A stretch of DNA of 34,279 nt from Candidatus Ancillula hodotermitis. GTDB lineage: Bacteria > Actinomycetota > Actinomycetes > Actinomycetales > Bifidobacteriaceae. Below are positions 1-9,584 of this stretch, one piece after another (the first letter of the stretch is position 1; each line of letters starts with the position of its first letter). Position numbers and translations under genes: made by a program. The notes under the pieces were generated by a model. It was given only the letters and a program-made list of their open reading frames with translations. It did not search any database and was not told the DNA's origin. Where the stretch lies: assembly GCA_031262545.1 (NCBI GenBank), contig JAISHP010000080.1:1-34279 (forward strand), given 5' to 3'.

Positions 1-1095
1 AAATCAAAGATTTTAAAACAATATGCTGATTTACTTGTATCATTGGGTGTTTCAAAAGAAAATATTATTGAATTAAATCTGGAAAATCTGCAATTTGAAG
101 ATTTAAAAGATTATCATAAATTAAATGAATACATACTTTCAAGAGTTACGGATAACAAGGATAATTATTATGTCTTTATTGATGAAATTCAAGAAGTTTA
201 TAATTACGAAAGAGTTATAAATTCATTGAACCTAATGCCGAATGTTGATATTTATATAACGGGTTCTAATGCTTATTTTTTGTCTGGAGAATTTGCAACG
301 TATTTATCAGGAAGATATATAGAAATACCAGTCTATACTTTGAGTTTTGCTGAGCTGTCTGGAAAAAATTCAGATGAATTAAGTTTATATTTACAGCAAG
401 GAGGATACCCATATATACGAACAACCAATATATCTGAAGAGTTAAAACAGGATTATCTCAGGGGTATTTATAACACGGTTGTGTTAAAAGATGTTGTCCA
501 GCGTAAAAGGGTAAATGATGTAGATATGCTTAAAAGTGTAGCAAAATTCTTATCTAACAATATAGGTAATTTGACCTCTGTACCGAAAATTGCCAATTCA
601 TTAACAAGTTACGGGCGAAAAACTAATCCGATTACAGTTGAAAATTATATTTCTGGTTTAGTCGATGCCCTTCTTTTTTATAGGGTTAGTCGTTATGATA
701 TTAAAGGAAAAGAATCACTGCGTAACTTAAATAAGTATTACATTTGTGACATCGGTTTACGTAATTATGTTTTAAGCAATAAAATAACTGACTATGGATT
801 TCTGTTAGAAAATGTTGTGTTTTTGGAATTGAAAAGACGAGGGTATGAAGTTAGTGTTGGAAAAATTAATGACTTAGAAGTTGATTTTGTCGCTTCTAAA
901 AGAGATGGTGAGGTAGAATATATTCAAGTCTCTTTAACTGTTCGCGATCAGACAACGCTAGAGAGAGAATTGAAACCTATGCAAAAGATTAGAGATTCGT
1001 ACCCCAAAAAATTAATTACTTTAGATAACGACCCTTATCGAATAATTGACGGAATTCCGCAAATTTATTTGCTTGACTGGTTAATAGATTATTAA
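1..1095 (+). CDS. AAA ATPase / DUF4143-family protein, 5'-truncated by window edge
   Basis: Frame is open from base 1 (KSKILKQYADLLVSLGVSKENII...), so the TTG at 43 is not the true start. FIDEIQEV (Walker B), ITGSNAYFLSGEFATYLSGRY, C-terminal EVDFVASKRDGEVEYIQVS. Paralogous to 1755..2948. Confidence 0.85.
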   Translation, partial: KSKILKQYADLLVSLGVSKENIIELNLENLQFEDLKDYHKLNEYILSRVTDNKDNYYVFIDEIQEVYNYERVINSLNLMPNVDIYITGSNAYFLSGEFATYLSGRYIEIPVYTLSFAELSGKNSDELSLYLQQGGYPYIRTTNISEELKQDYLRGIYNTVVLKDVVQRKRVNDVDMLKSVAKFLSNNIGNLTSVPKIANSLTSYGRKTNPITVENYISGLVDALLFYRVSRYDIKGKESLRNLNKYYICDIGLRNYVLSNKITDYGFLLENVVFLELKRRGYEVSVGKINDLEVDFVASKRDGEVEYIQVSLTVRDQTTLERELKPMQKIRDSYPKKLITLDNDPYRIIDGIPQIYLLDWLIDY

Positions 1096-1096
1096 T

Positions 1097-1135
1097 GCTA
1101 ACGTCTAGTTCCAAGCCGAATATTTTGTTTAATTG
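1097..1135 (+). repeat. Copy A of a diverged 39-nt direct repeat (copy B 4045..4083)
   Basis: gctaacgtctagttccaagccgaatattttgtttaattg vs gctaacatctagctctaagtcgaacatcttgtttacttg; about 7 differences, mostly transitions. Confidence 0.6.
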
Positions 1136-1154
1136 CTAACATTATAGCTATTTA

Positions 1155-1591
1155 TTGAAAATATTAGTTGGCGGTGCAGACAAAAATCCGTACCAAGATC
1201 GATCCAACGAAAGGATCAAGATGAGATACCGTCATTATACAGAAGAATACAGAAAATCAATTAAGGAAAGATATTTAAATCAAGGATTAAAATTCCACAA
1301 GTTTTATAGTCTTAATAATAACACTATCTTGATGATTGAAGACCCAGAGGGCAAATCTGGGTTTTCATCCAAGGTGTGCCATATAAATGCTGGGACATAT
1401 ACAAATTTAAGGATACATCAATTCGTGTTTTTGAAAACGGTGTGTACGTAGGTCACGGAAATAATCGTAGAATATTAACTAAAATTGCTAAGCTGATTGG
1501 AATTGATGGCGCTGAACTTTGGGGAACTAATACTGTTCCAACTACAAGAATGAGAGGATCTAAAGTAATTAAAAAATTGCAGTCGTTATAG
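1155..1591 (+). pseudogene. Hypothetical protein ORF with probable frameshift
   Basis: Two overlapping ORFs in different frames (1155..1451 and 1376..1591) that read as one protein if frame-shifted near 1345-1376 (...LNNNTILMIEDP / GQIWVFIQGVPYKCWDIYKFKDTSIRVFENG...). Confidence 0.45.
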
Positions 1592-1754
1592 GGCAGAAGA
1601 TGTCATCATTCCAACTGGAACTATGATCGAAAGTGAAATTCTCTTAAATCAGCGTAAGATTAAAGGCTGCTGAAAATTTTCGATATATCGATAAAAAAAG
1701 AAAAAGATTTAATTTTTTTTCGGTATAAGTGTAAAAAAATGATATAATATTATT

Positions 1755-2948
1755 GTGATAGAAAGAGAAGATTTAATTGCCCCGATCCGTCCGTTTTATA
1801 AAGTGATGGATATGGTGAAAATTATAACTGGATTACGCAGATCTGGGAAATCTGTTTTAATGGATCAAGTAGCTGAAGAAATAAGAAAAACTACTATAAA
1901 TGTTAACATAATTAAGATGAATTTTGAATTGTTTGAATTCGCTAAAATTAGAACCGCTGAACAATTAAATGAATATATTATGGCAAATATTACTAAAGAT
2001 AAAGAAAATTATGTATTTTTTGATGAGATACAAAACGTTAAAGAATTCGAATTAGTTGTTAATTCGCTGAGAGCTAGAGGTAATGTAAGTGTATTTATAA
2101 CTGGCAGTAATGCTCATCTGCTCTCAAGTGATTTGGCAACAAATTTAGCTGGTAGATATGTTGAATTTAGAATTACACCATTAACTTTTAAAGAGTCTTT
2201 AGAGCTCTCAAACTTCAAAACAACAGAGCAAGCTTTTCAGGATTATCTAAAATGGGGTGGTCTTCCTGGGCGTTTTATTTATAATGAAGAGGAAGAAATA
2301 GAACGTTATTTACAAAGCGTTTATGATTCAGTTGTTTTAAGAGATATTGTTTATCGTTCAAAATTACGCGACTTGGATTTATTAGATGATATAATTCAGT
2401 TTATGCTTGACAATATCGGGCATATTTTTTCTGGTAATAAAATCATCAACTATATAAAATCAAACTCTAGAAAAATTTCACCTGAGACTCTTTATAATTA
2501 TATAAAGGTTATCGTCAATTCATTAGTGATGCAAAAGGTTAATCGTTATGATATTCGTGGTAAAAATGTATTTTCAACACTTGAAAAATATTATATTGCT
2601 GATTTAGGATTATTACAACTAAAACATAGCAAAATCGAAGAAAATCTAACAGGAAGACTAGAAAATTTAGTCGCTAATCAATTGACTGCAAAAGGGTGGA
2701 ATATTAACGTTGGTGTTTTACCAAAAGCTGAGGTTGATTTTGTCGCTGAAAAAAGCGGCGAGAGGCGATACGTTCAAGTAGCATATGTTTTAGATTCTCA
2801 AAAAGCCGTTGACAGAGAATTTGGAGCTTTCAAGGCAATTGATGATAACTATCCTAAATATGTTATTACAACCGATAAAATTAAGCAAAGTCAAAGTGGT
2901 ATAAAGCATTTAAATATTATTGACTGGCTGCTTAGTGATAAATTCTAG
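1755..2948 (+). CDS. AAA ATPase / DUF4143-family protein
   Basis: GLRRSGKSVLM (Walker A), YVFFDEIQNV (Walker B), FITGSNAHLLSSDLATNLAGRYVEF, C-terminal nuclease-like EVDFVAEKSGERRYVQVA; GTG start 6 nt after TATAAT. Confidence 0.88.
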   Translation: MIEREDLIAPIRPFYKVMDMVKIITGLRRSGKSVLMDQVAEEIRKTTINVNIIKMNFELFEFAKIRTAEQLNEYIMANITKDKENYVFFDEIQNVKEFELVVNSLRARGNVSVFITGSNAHLLSSDLATNLAGRYVEFRITPLTFKESLELSNFKTTEQAFQDYLKWGGLPGRFIYNEEEEIERYLQSVYDSVVLRDIVYRSKLRDLDLLDDIIQFMLDNIGHIFSGNKIINYIKSNSRKISPETLYNYIKVIVNSLVMQKVNRYDIRGKNVFSTLEKYYIADLGLLQLKHSKIEENLTGRLENLVANQLTAKGWNINVGVLPKAEVDFVAEKSGERRYVQVAYVLDSQKAVDREFGAFKAIDDNYPKYVITTDKIKQSQSGIKHLNIIDWLLSDKF

Positions 2949-2967
2949 TTGAAAAACTAGGTTTTTT
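2945..2967 (+). terminator. Rho-independent terminator
   Basis: CTAGTT-GAAA-AACTAG stem-loop followed by G then TTTTTT, overlapping the stop of the preceding gene. Confidence 0.7.
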
Positions 2968-3149
2968 GTTATTACGAGAACAAACGATTGTTCTCTAGCA
3001 CTTATTGGTCTTGCAGACAGCTTACTATAGTAATTGGAAAATATGAATCTTTTATACGAATAAGAAAAATTCGAGTAAACGAAAATCAAGGAGGTCAGTT
3101 TTATAGTGAATTTTATAAACAACTTAATAATAAATATTTGGAAATATCC

Positions 3150-3950
3150 TAAATAACTAAAGTAAGAGATATTGCCGAGTATGTTTGTCGAGGAGGTTGG
3201 CCTGTTTCAGTAGGGAAAAGCTTAAAAACTGCACTTAATCAGAGAGAAGATTATTATGAAGAGTTGATTAATTCGGATATCCCTAAAGTGATTAACACAA
3301 CAAAATCGTCGGCAAGAATTCGTAACTCACTTGAAGCAATTGCAAGAAATGTAGGGACAGCGATTAAAAGCACTACATTGATTCAAGATATGCATGAATT
3401 TATCGGGGCAGAGAAAAATATTCCAAGCGAGCCAACATTGATTTCTTATATGGACACATTAGAAAGACTTATGATTTTAGAACCATTGCCAGCCTGGACG
3501 CCGAGAATGCGTTCAAAAGTCGGACTTAGACAAACTTCACATTTGTATTTTGTTGATCCATCGTTAGCGGTTGTTGCGTTAAAAAAGAAACCAGATGATC
3601 TGCTAAAAGATTTAGGAGCACTAGGATTTTTATTTGAATCTTTAGTTGTTAGAGATTTACGAGTTTTTGCAGGCAAGCTTAGAGGAAGAACATATTTCTA
3701 TGGAAACTATGATGATGATGAAATTGATGTTATTATTGATTTAGGTGGACAGAAATGGGGAGCTGTTGAGATTAAACTAAATCCGATAAAATCTGAAACA
3801 GCAGCTGATAATATTAATCGCATTATTAAAAAAATTGATACTGATAAGGTGGGCTCGCCTGCATTTAAAATTGTTGTAACAGGATATGGAAATGCTAAGT
3901 TAATTAAAGATGATGTTTATCAAGTTCCAATTTCATTTTTAGGACCTTAA
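3150..3950 (+). pseudogene. C-terminal remnant of a DUF4143-family ATPase
   Basis: Reading frame upstream of 3264 continues as ITKVRDIAEYVCRGGWPVSVGKSLKTALNQREDYYEELINSDIPKV..., then LYFVDPSLAVVAL...GFLFESLVVRDLRVFA...EIDVIIDLGGQKWGAVEIKLN. The N-terminal P-loop half is absent. Confidence 0.75.
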
Positions 3951-3959
3951 TTCTCGCGG

Positions 3960-3980
3960 AGAGTGAAAACTCTTTTTTTT
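3960..3980 (+). terminator. Rho-independent terminator
   Basis: AGAGT-GAAA-ACTCT followed by a T run, just after the stop at 3950. Confidence 0.65.
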
Positions 3981-4044
3981 CGAAGAAAAATTTTTTAAAA
4001 TCTTGAATCTAAATAGCTATACTATTTAAAATCAGTAAAGCATA

Positions 4045-4083
4045 GCTAACATCTAGCTCTAAGTCGAACATCTTGTTTACTTG
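4045..4083 (+). repeat. Copy B of a diverged 39-nt direct repeat (copy A 1097..1135)
   Basis: See copy A; lies immediately upstream of the TATAAT at 4093. Confidence 0.6.
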
Positions 4084-4105
4084 TTTATATTATATAATGT
4101 AAATA

Positions 4106-6943
4106 ATGAAGTTTGCGTGTAGATTGGTTAATATTTTTTTTCTTTCCTCTCTTTTTATATTTTCAGTTGGTGGTTTAATTTTATGTTTGAACAATTCTGT
4201 TGCTCAAGCTGCACCAATTGCGAACTCTGTTGCTAAAAGTACATCAGTAAAGAGCGTATCAAGTAATTTAGTCCCAGATTGTTCAAACGCGTCTCAAAGT
4301 AAATTGGACAATTATCCTAAAAATTCAGAGGGGTATATCAAAATAGGTACTACTCAAGAATGGTTAAATGCTACAGGATGTTATGATTTACTAGATCGTT
4401 ATTCATCCCAACATCGTCAATTATTAATAGACACAAATAAAATACATTTTTTGCCATTGGACTATTCTGGACAAACGGTGAGTTTGCAAGTTGATTCCGT
4501 AAGCACAACTGCGGGTAAAGCTGACTGTGGCGTTTTCAAATTCGGAATTGTTGGTGAAACTTTAAAATATCCTTTAGAGATAGATAAAGATATGCGACAT
4601 GTTTGTTTTGCTGATTTTAATTCAACTTCAAGTGACTTATTTTATGATGGTAATGTTGTTGACAATGAAGTGGAGAGTTATGGTTCAGGCAATATCATAT
4701 CTCCTTCAAGATGGAATACTGTAATTCTTTATGATGTTATTGTGGATAATGTTACTGCAACTTGTCAAGTCGGTTTTGGTTTTGATGTTATTCAAACCCC
4801 TGGTTCTAATAATACAGTATATTTTCATTATGAATATAGCCATCCTGCGACTGAGACTGTAATGAATTCATGCGGTGTTCTGGGGACATACTCAAACGCA
4901 CATTATAATGATGTAATTTTAAAAAATACAAATTTAAAAGTTTCATTGAATTTTCCTGAGGACTATGATGCTGAAGGATTGTCTCCTCATGTTAGTCGTA
5001 ATAATAATTTAATCTGGGATTTGGAATACAGGCAGATTGGTTTACAGACATATTTTGCTGGATTGTTGAGTGGTTCGTTGTATGGCGGAACGGTTGTAAA
5101 TAGTTATGCTGATCACAATTCAAAAATTTCATTTATTGGAAGCGATAAAAATCAGTCAGAAAATTCAGATTACTCGCAGTGGTATGTCGGTGGATTGGTT
5201 GGAGCTTCAACTGATTATTATATAAATTCAGGTTCTTTTGGGGCTGCTGATATTGAGTGTGTTTATAATAATATTTCTTACGCAAAAATAAATATTGATA
5301 GTAGTGCAAAATATAATGGAGCTGATAGCTTTTCTTATGTTTTTGACTCTGTTTCTCCATTTGTTGAAGATGATTATTATAATAACTATTCTGCTAATTT
5401 TAGTTCAAAAATTGTTAAGGGTAAACATTCTGATGAAACCGGAACAGACCAAATTGTTTATCCACATCAACTAACTCACGCTGCTCAAGCATATTATCAA
5501 TTAGTTAATCTTTGTCAACCAACGGAAAAAATTGATTCAAATATCTGTTTCGAATATAATTTAAAACAATTGCCAGATACTTATACTGATAATGAAGATT
5601 CAGCTCCTTTTGAAAATCATCCTTTGTCTTTTTATTATCAAGATTATGCCGTTTCTTTTGGTTTCAGTTTATTTAAATCCTACGATGAATTTATTTTCAA
5701 TAATATTGGACATGCTCCAACAACAGATCTTATTCCTGAAGATTTTACTAAATTGCCAACAGATGATTTATATACATACAATAAAAACGCTATTAAAACT
5801 GTTAATACTTACGATGCAAATTATCTTGGGAACTCCAACGAGGCTCTGCCAACGGGGCAATATAATTCATTTAATTCTGCCAAGGAACGGTCCTCTCAGG
5901 CTTATCTTTCTTTGGCGAACGATAATCAAACTTCTTATCAAGATATTGCTAAACAACTGAACTATTTCATTCCAACGATTATGAAGTATAATTTAGCTAC
6001 TAGTGGACATAGCAAACCAGTTAGCGACGGGGGAACTCAAACTCTAGATATGACTGATGGGGGATATCCTCTAACTTTTGTTGCAACTTCAGATCCTGAT
6101 GAGCCAATTCAGTTTGGAGAGGTTGGTTTTAAAGTGACTTTACAAAGCGAAACGGATGTTAAAGTAAATCCAAACCAAACTGGAGAAGTCAATATTCCTG
6201 TTACGATAACACCTGAAAACTTAGATTCTTGGCCAACAAATGATTTTTATCAAGATATGAATGCTGAAATAACTAATACAAATTGCACAGGATTAGATAC
6301 TGATGCTGAATTGCATGGGTGTGCTTATAATGATTGGTGGAATGGTGTAGGAGTAACTTATAAAAGAGGAAAGATGAACCAAAATATATTACCATTTTAC
6401 GTTCAGGATAGTTTTTCTGTCAACCCGAATCAACTTCAATATCAGATAATGTCTTTTGAAGATGTCTTACCGGAATTGACGCAATACATTTTGGATGATG
6501 ATGAATCAGAGATAATTGATACTGCAACAATTGATAATTCTATACTTTCTAGCGATAATTTTATAAAGCAATTATTCTCATCAAATCAAGCACAAGTTGG
6601 AAATGTTTTTGCTAAAACAAATCCAAAATCAAAAATTGGAACATACTACGCTTCATATCTTGAAGCACCAAATTTGAATTCTAACATTGCTTCAAGAACA
6701 TCAAAGATAAAATTAATTGTCAAGCAGCCTGATTCAGGTAAAAACCCTTCTGATTCTGAAAATACAGACACAGGCAATCATCAAAAAGCAAAACCAATTA
6801 TTCATCCAGCTCAAAAAGCAAAAGCAATTACTCCTGATTCATCTGTTGCTTTAACAGGTGTTGATCTAGTCAATGTTTTTTTAATGTTGTTGATAATTTC
6901 AGTTTTTGCATATTTTATTAAGATAGAATACAATAAAAGATAA
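4106..6943 (+). CDS. Large secreted/surface-anchored protein of unknown function
   Basis: N-terminal signal peptide (MKFACRLVNIFFLSSLFIFSVGGLILCL...AQAAPIA), about 850 aa Asn/Tyr/Ser-rich ectodomain, C-terminal VALTGVDLVNVFLMLLIISVFAYFIKIEYNKR (TM helix plus basic tail). Confidence 0.85.
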   Translation: MKFACRLVNIFFLSSLFIFSVGGLILCLNNSVAQAAPIANSVAKSTSVKSVSSNLVPDCSNASQSKLDNYPKNSEGYIKIGTTQEWLNATGCYDLLDRYSSQHRQLLIDTNKIHFLPLDYSGQTVSLQVDSVSTTAGKADCGVFKFGIVGETLKYPLEIDKDMRHVCFADFNSTSSDLFYDGNVVDNEVESYGSGNIISPSRWNTVILYDVIVDNVTATCQVGFGFDVIQTPGSNNTVYFHYEYSHPATETVMNSCGVLGTYSNAHYNDVILKNTNLKVSLNFPEDYDAEGLSPHVSRNNNLIWDLEYRQIGLQTYFAGLLSGSLYGGTVVNSYADHNSKISFIGSDKNQSENSDYSQWYVGGLVGASTDYYINSGSFGAADIECVYNNISYAKINIDSSAKYNGADSFSYVFDSVSPFVEDDYYNNYSANFSSKIVKGKHSDETGTDQIVYPHQLTHAAQAYYQLVNLCQPTEKIDSNICFEYNLKQLPDTYTDNEDSAPFENHPLSFYYQDYAVSFGFSLFKSYDEFIFNNIGHAPTTDLIPEDFTKLPTDDLYTYNKNAIKTVNTYDANYLGNSNEALPTGQYNSFNSAKERSSQAYLSLANDNQTSYQDIAKQLNYFIPTIMKYNLATSGHSKPVSDGGTQTLDMTDGGYPLTFVATSDPDEPIQFGEVGFKVTLQSETDVKVNPNQTGEVNIPVTITPENLDSWPTNDFYQDMNAEITNTNCTGLDTDAELHGCAYNDWWNGVGVTYKRGKMNQNILPFYVQDSFSVNPNQLQYQIMSFEDVLPELTQYILDDDESEIIDTATIDNSILSSDNFIKQLFSSNQAQVGNVFAKTNPKSKIGTYYASYLEAPNLNSNIASRTSKIKLIVKQPDSGKNPSDSENTDTGNHQKAKPIIHPAQKAKAITPDSSVALTGVDLVNVFLMLLIISVFAYFIKIEYNKR
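6781..6830 (+). repeat. 20-nt direct repeat with 30-nt period in the stalk region of the surface-protein gene
   Basis: tcaaaaagcaaaaccaatta ... tcaaaaagcaaaagcaatta, one mismatch; encodes HQKAKPIIHPAQKAKAIT. Confidence 0.75.
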
Positions 6944-7025
6944 ACGAGATTTGGTTTAAAAACTTGTATTTTAAGATCAGGTAATGCCTGAGCAAATATT
7001 ATTAATGGGATAATGTAGTAAATAT

Positions 7026-8642
7026 ATGAAACATTGTAAAACTGGCACAACAAAAAAGAGGATTAAAAAACTTCTTCCGGTTTTGTTTTCGTTTTTTGGA
7101 TATTTGCTAATTCCTGTAATTGGGTATTCGGCGACTTTAAAAATATATAATCCAGGTAGTATCTATGTTGATTATATCAATGATGGAATTGGGCTTGGTT
7201 TAGGGTTTGGGCATCCTTCTAATTGGCATTCTGAATTATTTTCAGTTTACACTGGTGCTATGCTAAATTGGACAAATTGTAATTTTACTTTGATGATGGA
7301 GATTCAATTAGCGTTATATAGTTTAGTAATTGCTTATTTTGCAACAACTATTATGCTTTCTTTAAGAAGGCAAATTCAATCAAAGAAAATTCGGTGGTTA
7401 GTATATTTCTTACCAACAATTCCTACACTTATTGTTTGTGTTTTACCTCCTTTAGTTTGCACTGCAGAAACATTTAATGCTGATATTTTTGCTGGGATAT
7501 TTTATTTAATTTTTACTTGCCAGGTTTTTAAAATTATTGATACTAGAGGAACTTATTTTTTGAAACCTTTTTCTCTAGTTTTGATGGCAATAAATTCCGC
7601 AATACTAATAAGTTTAAGAACACAGATGGTTGCTGTTATAGTAGGAGTATTTATTATTTCATTAATTGCTTATAAAAGATATTCTTTTCAACAAACAATA
7701 TCTGTTTTAATGTGCGTAACTCTTTTGGGTGGGTGGAATATATACATGAATTTTATTGGGGTTACTAACCCTTCACAAAGAGAAATGTTATCCCAACCGC
7801 TTCAAGAAGTTGGTGCTGTCTATAAGAATAAAGGAAACATTAATGATGATCAAGCTGAGTTTTTTGGTAAATTCGGTAGTTCCGATTGGTGGTCAGAAAA
7901 ATATAATCCTGTTAACGCTGATCCTTTACGAGGAATAAATCAAAAAATGCCAGATGATGCTAATGCTAGTCAATTTGTTGGACAGACCCTAGTGCTTTGT
8001 AGTCAAAATATTAATATTTGTTCACAGGCTTTTTATGAGCAAAGTAAAGTTTGGTTTAATCCTAACGGTGGACCAGAAGTAAATTTTGATTATTACCGAG
8101 CAAATCCTAAAGATTATGCCCAGTGGATAAAAAATTCAATTTTGAAGAGAGAATATAATTCTCATGTGTCAAAAAAGAATATAATGAAAATTAATTCAGC
8201 TTTACAATATCCATTTAATCGCACAAGTATTATTGAGCAGGAGCAAAGAATAAATTACGAAAAATTTTGGGCGCCGAGTTTGGGAATAATCGGTAATTTT
8301 GCTTTACCTTTTATTTTATTATTAATAACTCTTATTATTTTATTAGTTACTTTTAGGTATAGAAGTTTATTGTTGCTGTTAGTTCCATTTATATTTTGGT
8401 TAACTTTAATCTTTTTTGGAACAGTTAATTTTCTCTATAGATTAATTTTCCCAATGGCGATGGTTATGCCTTTTGTGGTTTTGGGATGTTTTGTGTTAGA
8501 AAGAAAAAATAGAAGCCATAAAGTAAATTCTAGATTTTTGGTTGTTAGAAACTTTGTTAGAAAAATTTTTTCAAAAAATCATATTACAGTTCGTGATGCA
8601 GTTAACGCTGAGATTAAGAAAAATCGCATAAAAAATATTTAA
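7026..8642 (+). CDS. Polytopic membrane protein of unknown function
   Basis: 538 aa with many hydrophobic segments, a large central soluble segment, and a basic C-terminus. Confidence 0.8.
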   Translation: MKHCKTGTTKKRIKKLLPVLFSFFGYLLIPVIGYSATLKIYNPGSIYVDYINDGIGLGLGFGHPSNWHSELFSVYTGAMLNWTNCNFTLMMEIQLALYSLVIAYFATTIMLSLRRQIQSKKIRWLVYFLPTIPTLIVCVLPPLVCTAETFNADIFAGIFYLIFTCQVFKIIDTRGTYFLKPFSLVLMAINSAILISLRTQMVAVIVGVFIISLIAYKRYSFQQTISVLMCVTLLGGWNIYMNFIGVTNPSQREMLSQPLQEVGAVYKNKGNINDDQAEFFGKFGSSDWWSEKYNPVNADPLRGINQKMPDDANASQFVGQTLVLCSQNINICSQAFYEQSKVWFNPNGGPEVNFDYYRANPKDYAQWIKNSILKREYNSHVSKKNIMKINSALQYPFNRTSIIEQEQRINYEKFWAPSLGIIGNFALPFILLLITLIILLVTFRYRSLLLLLVPFIFWLTLIFFGTVNFLYRLIFPMAMVMPFVVLGCFVLERKNRSHKVNSRFLVVRNFVRKIFSKNHITVRDAVNAEIKKNRIKNI

Positions 8643-8657
8643 AAGTTAGATCTCAGG

Positions 8658-9584
8658 TTAGACCCAAAGAATTCTAGGGTCACGCGTAAACCAGCTTAAT
8701 TGACGTCTGACAAGTCGTTTTGTGTGATTAGCAATATTTGTAAAAGTGGAATCTAGAGTTAGAGGTTTATTGTCAGCAGGATTATTTTTATTTTCAAAGT
8801 AATCGATGAACTCTGAATAGCCAATAGCTTTTTTTGCAGTTGGGCCTAGCTCATTGTTTTGATACAAGTTTCTGACCTCATTTTCAAGTCCTAAGTCTCT
8901 CATTTTTTGAGTTCTAATATCAATTTTTTTATCAATTTCTTCACGAGATAATTTTAGACCTAATTGCAGAGTCTTAGGAAAGCGGTTGGTGTATTGAGGA
9001 AGATTAGGAATAAAAGGGAGACCTGTAATTTGAATAACTTCAAGAGCACGTATTATTCTTCGTGTATTTTCAGGATTTAAAGTTTTAGCTGTATTTGGGT
9101 CTTTATTCAAAAGTTCTTGATAAAGATGTTCTGTTCCTTCAGCTTCCGCTCTTTTTTCAAGTTGTTTTCTGAGGGACAAATCAACTGGTTGAAATTTAAA
9201 ATCATCTGTAATAGTTCTAACATATAAACCTGAACCACCAACAAGAATTGGGATTGAATTATTTTTGTGTAGAAAATTAATAATTTTTAAAGTTGAAGCT
9301 TGATATAGAGCAGCATTTGATATTTCTAAAGGGTCTAAGATATCAATTTGATAATATTTTACGCCTTGATTTTCTAATTTTTTTCGTTCGAGGATGTTAG
9401 GTTTAGCTGTGCCAATATCCATCTTTCGATAAAGAGAAAAACTATCAGCATTAATTAAAGCACATTTATTTCCGGAATTAACAATTTTTAATGCTAGTTT
9501 CTCAGCATAATCGGATTTTCCGGAAGCTGTTGGCCCAACAATTGCGATAAGCTGATAGGAAGAAAGAGGCTCCTTAAAATCCAT
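8658..9584 (-). CDS. miaA: tRNA dimethylallyltransferase (MiaA)
   Basis: IAIVGPTASGKSDYAEKLA, LINADSFSLYRKMDIGTAKP, VGGSGLYVR, NTRRIIRALEV, GLKLSREEIDKKIDIRTQKM. Confidence 0.95.
   Translation of the reverse strand: MDFKEPLSSYQLIAIVGPTASGKSDYAEKLALKIVNSGNKCALINADSFSLYRKMDIGTAKPNILERKKLENQGVKYYQIDILDPLEISNAALYQASTLKIINFLHKNNSIPILVGGSGLYVRTITDDFKFQPVDLSLRKQLEKRAEAEGTEHLYQELLNKDPNTAKTLNPENTRRIIRALEVIQITGLPFIPNLPQYTNRFPKTLQLGLKLSREEIDKKIDIRTQKMRDLGLENEVRNLYQNNELGPTAKKAIGYSEFIDYFENKNNPADNKPLTLDSTFTNIANHTKRLVRRQLSWFTRDPRILWV

Noticed and set aside
5133-5360. Antisense ORFs inside the surface protein and other genes (e.g. 5133-5360, 3446-3676, 11358-11633, 13843-14037)
   Set aside because: Low-complexity translations fully opposite well-supported genes, with no start signals or recognisable domains.
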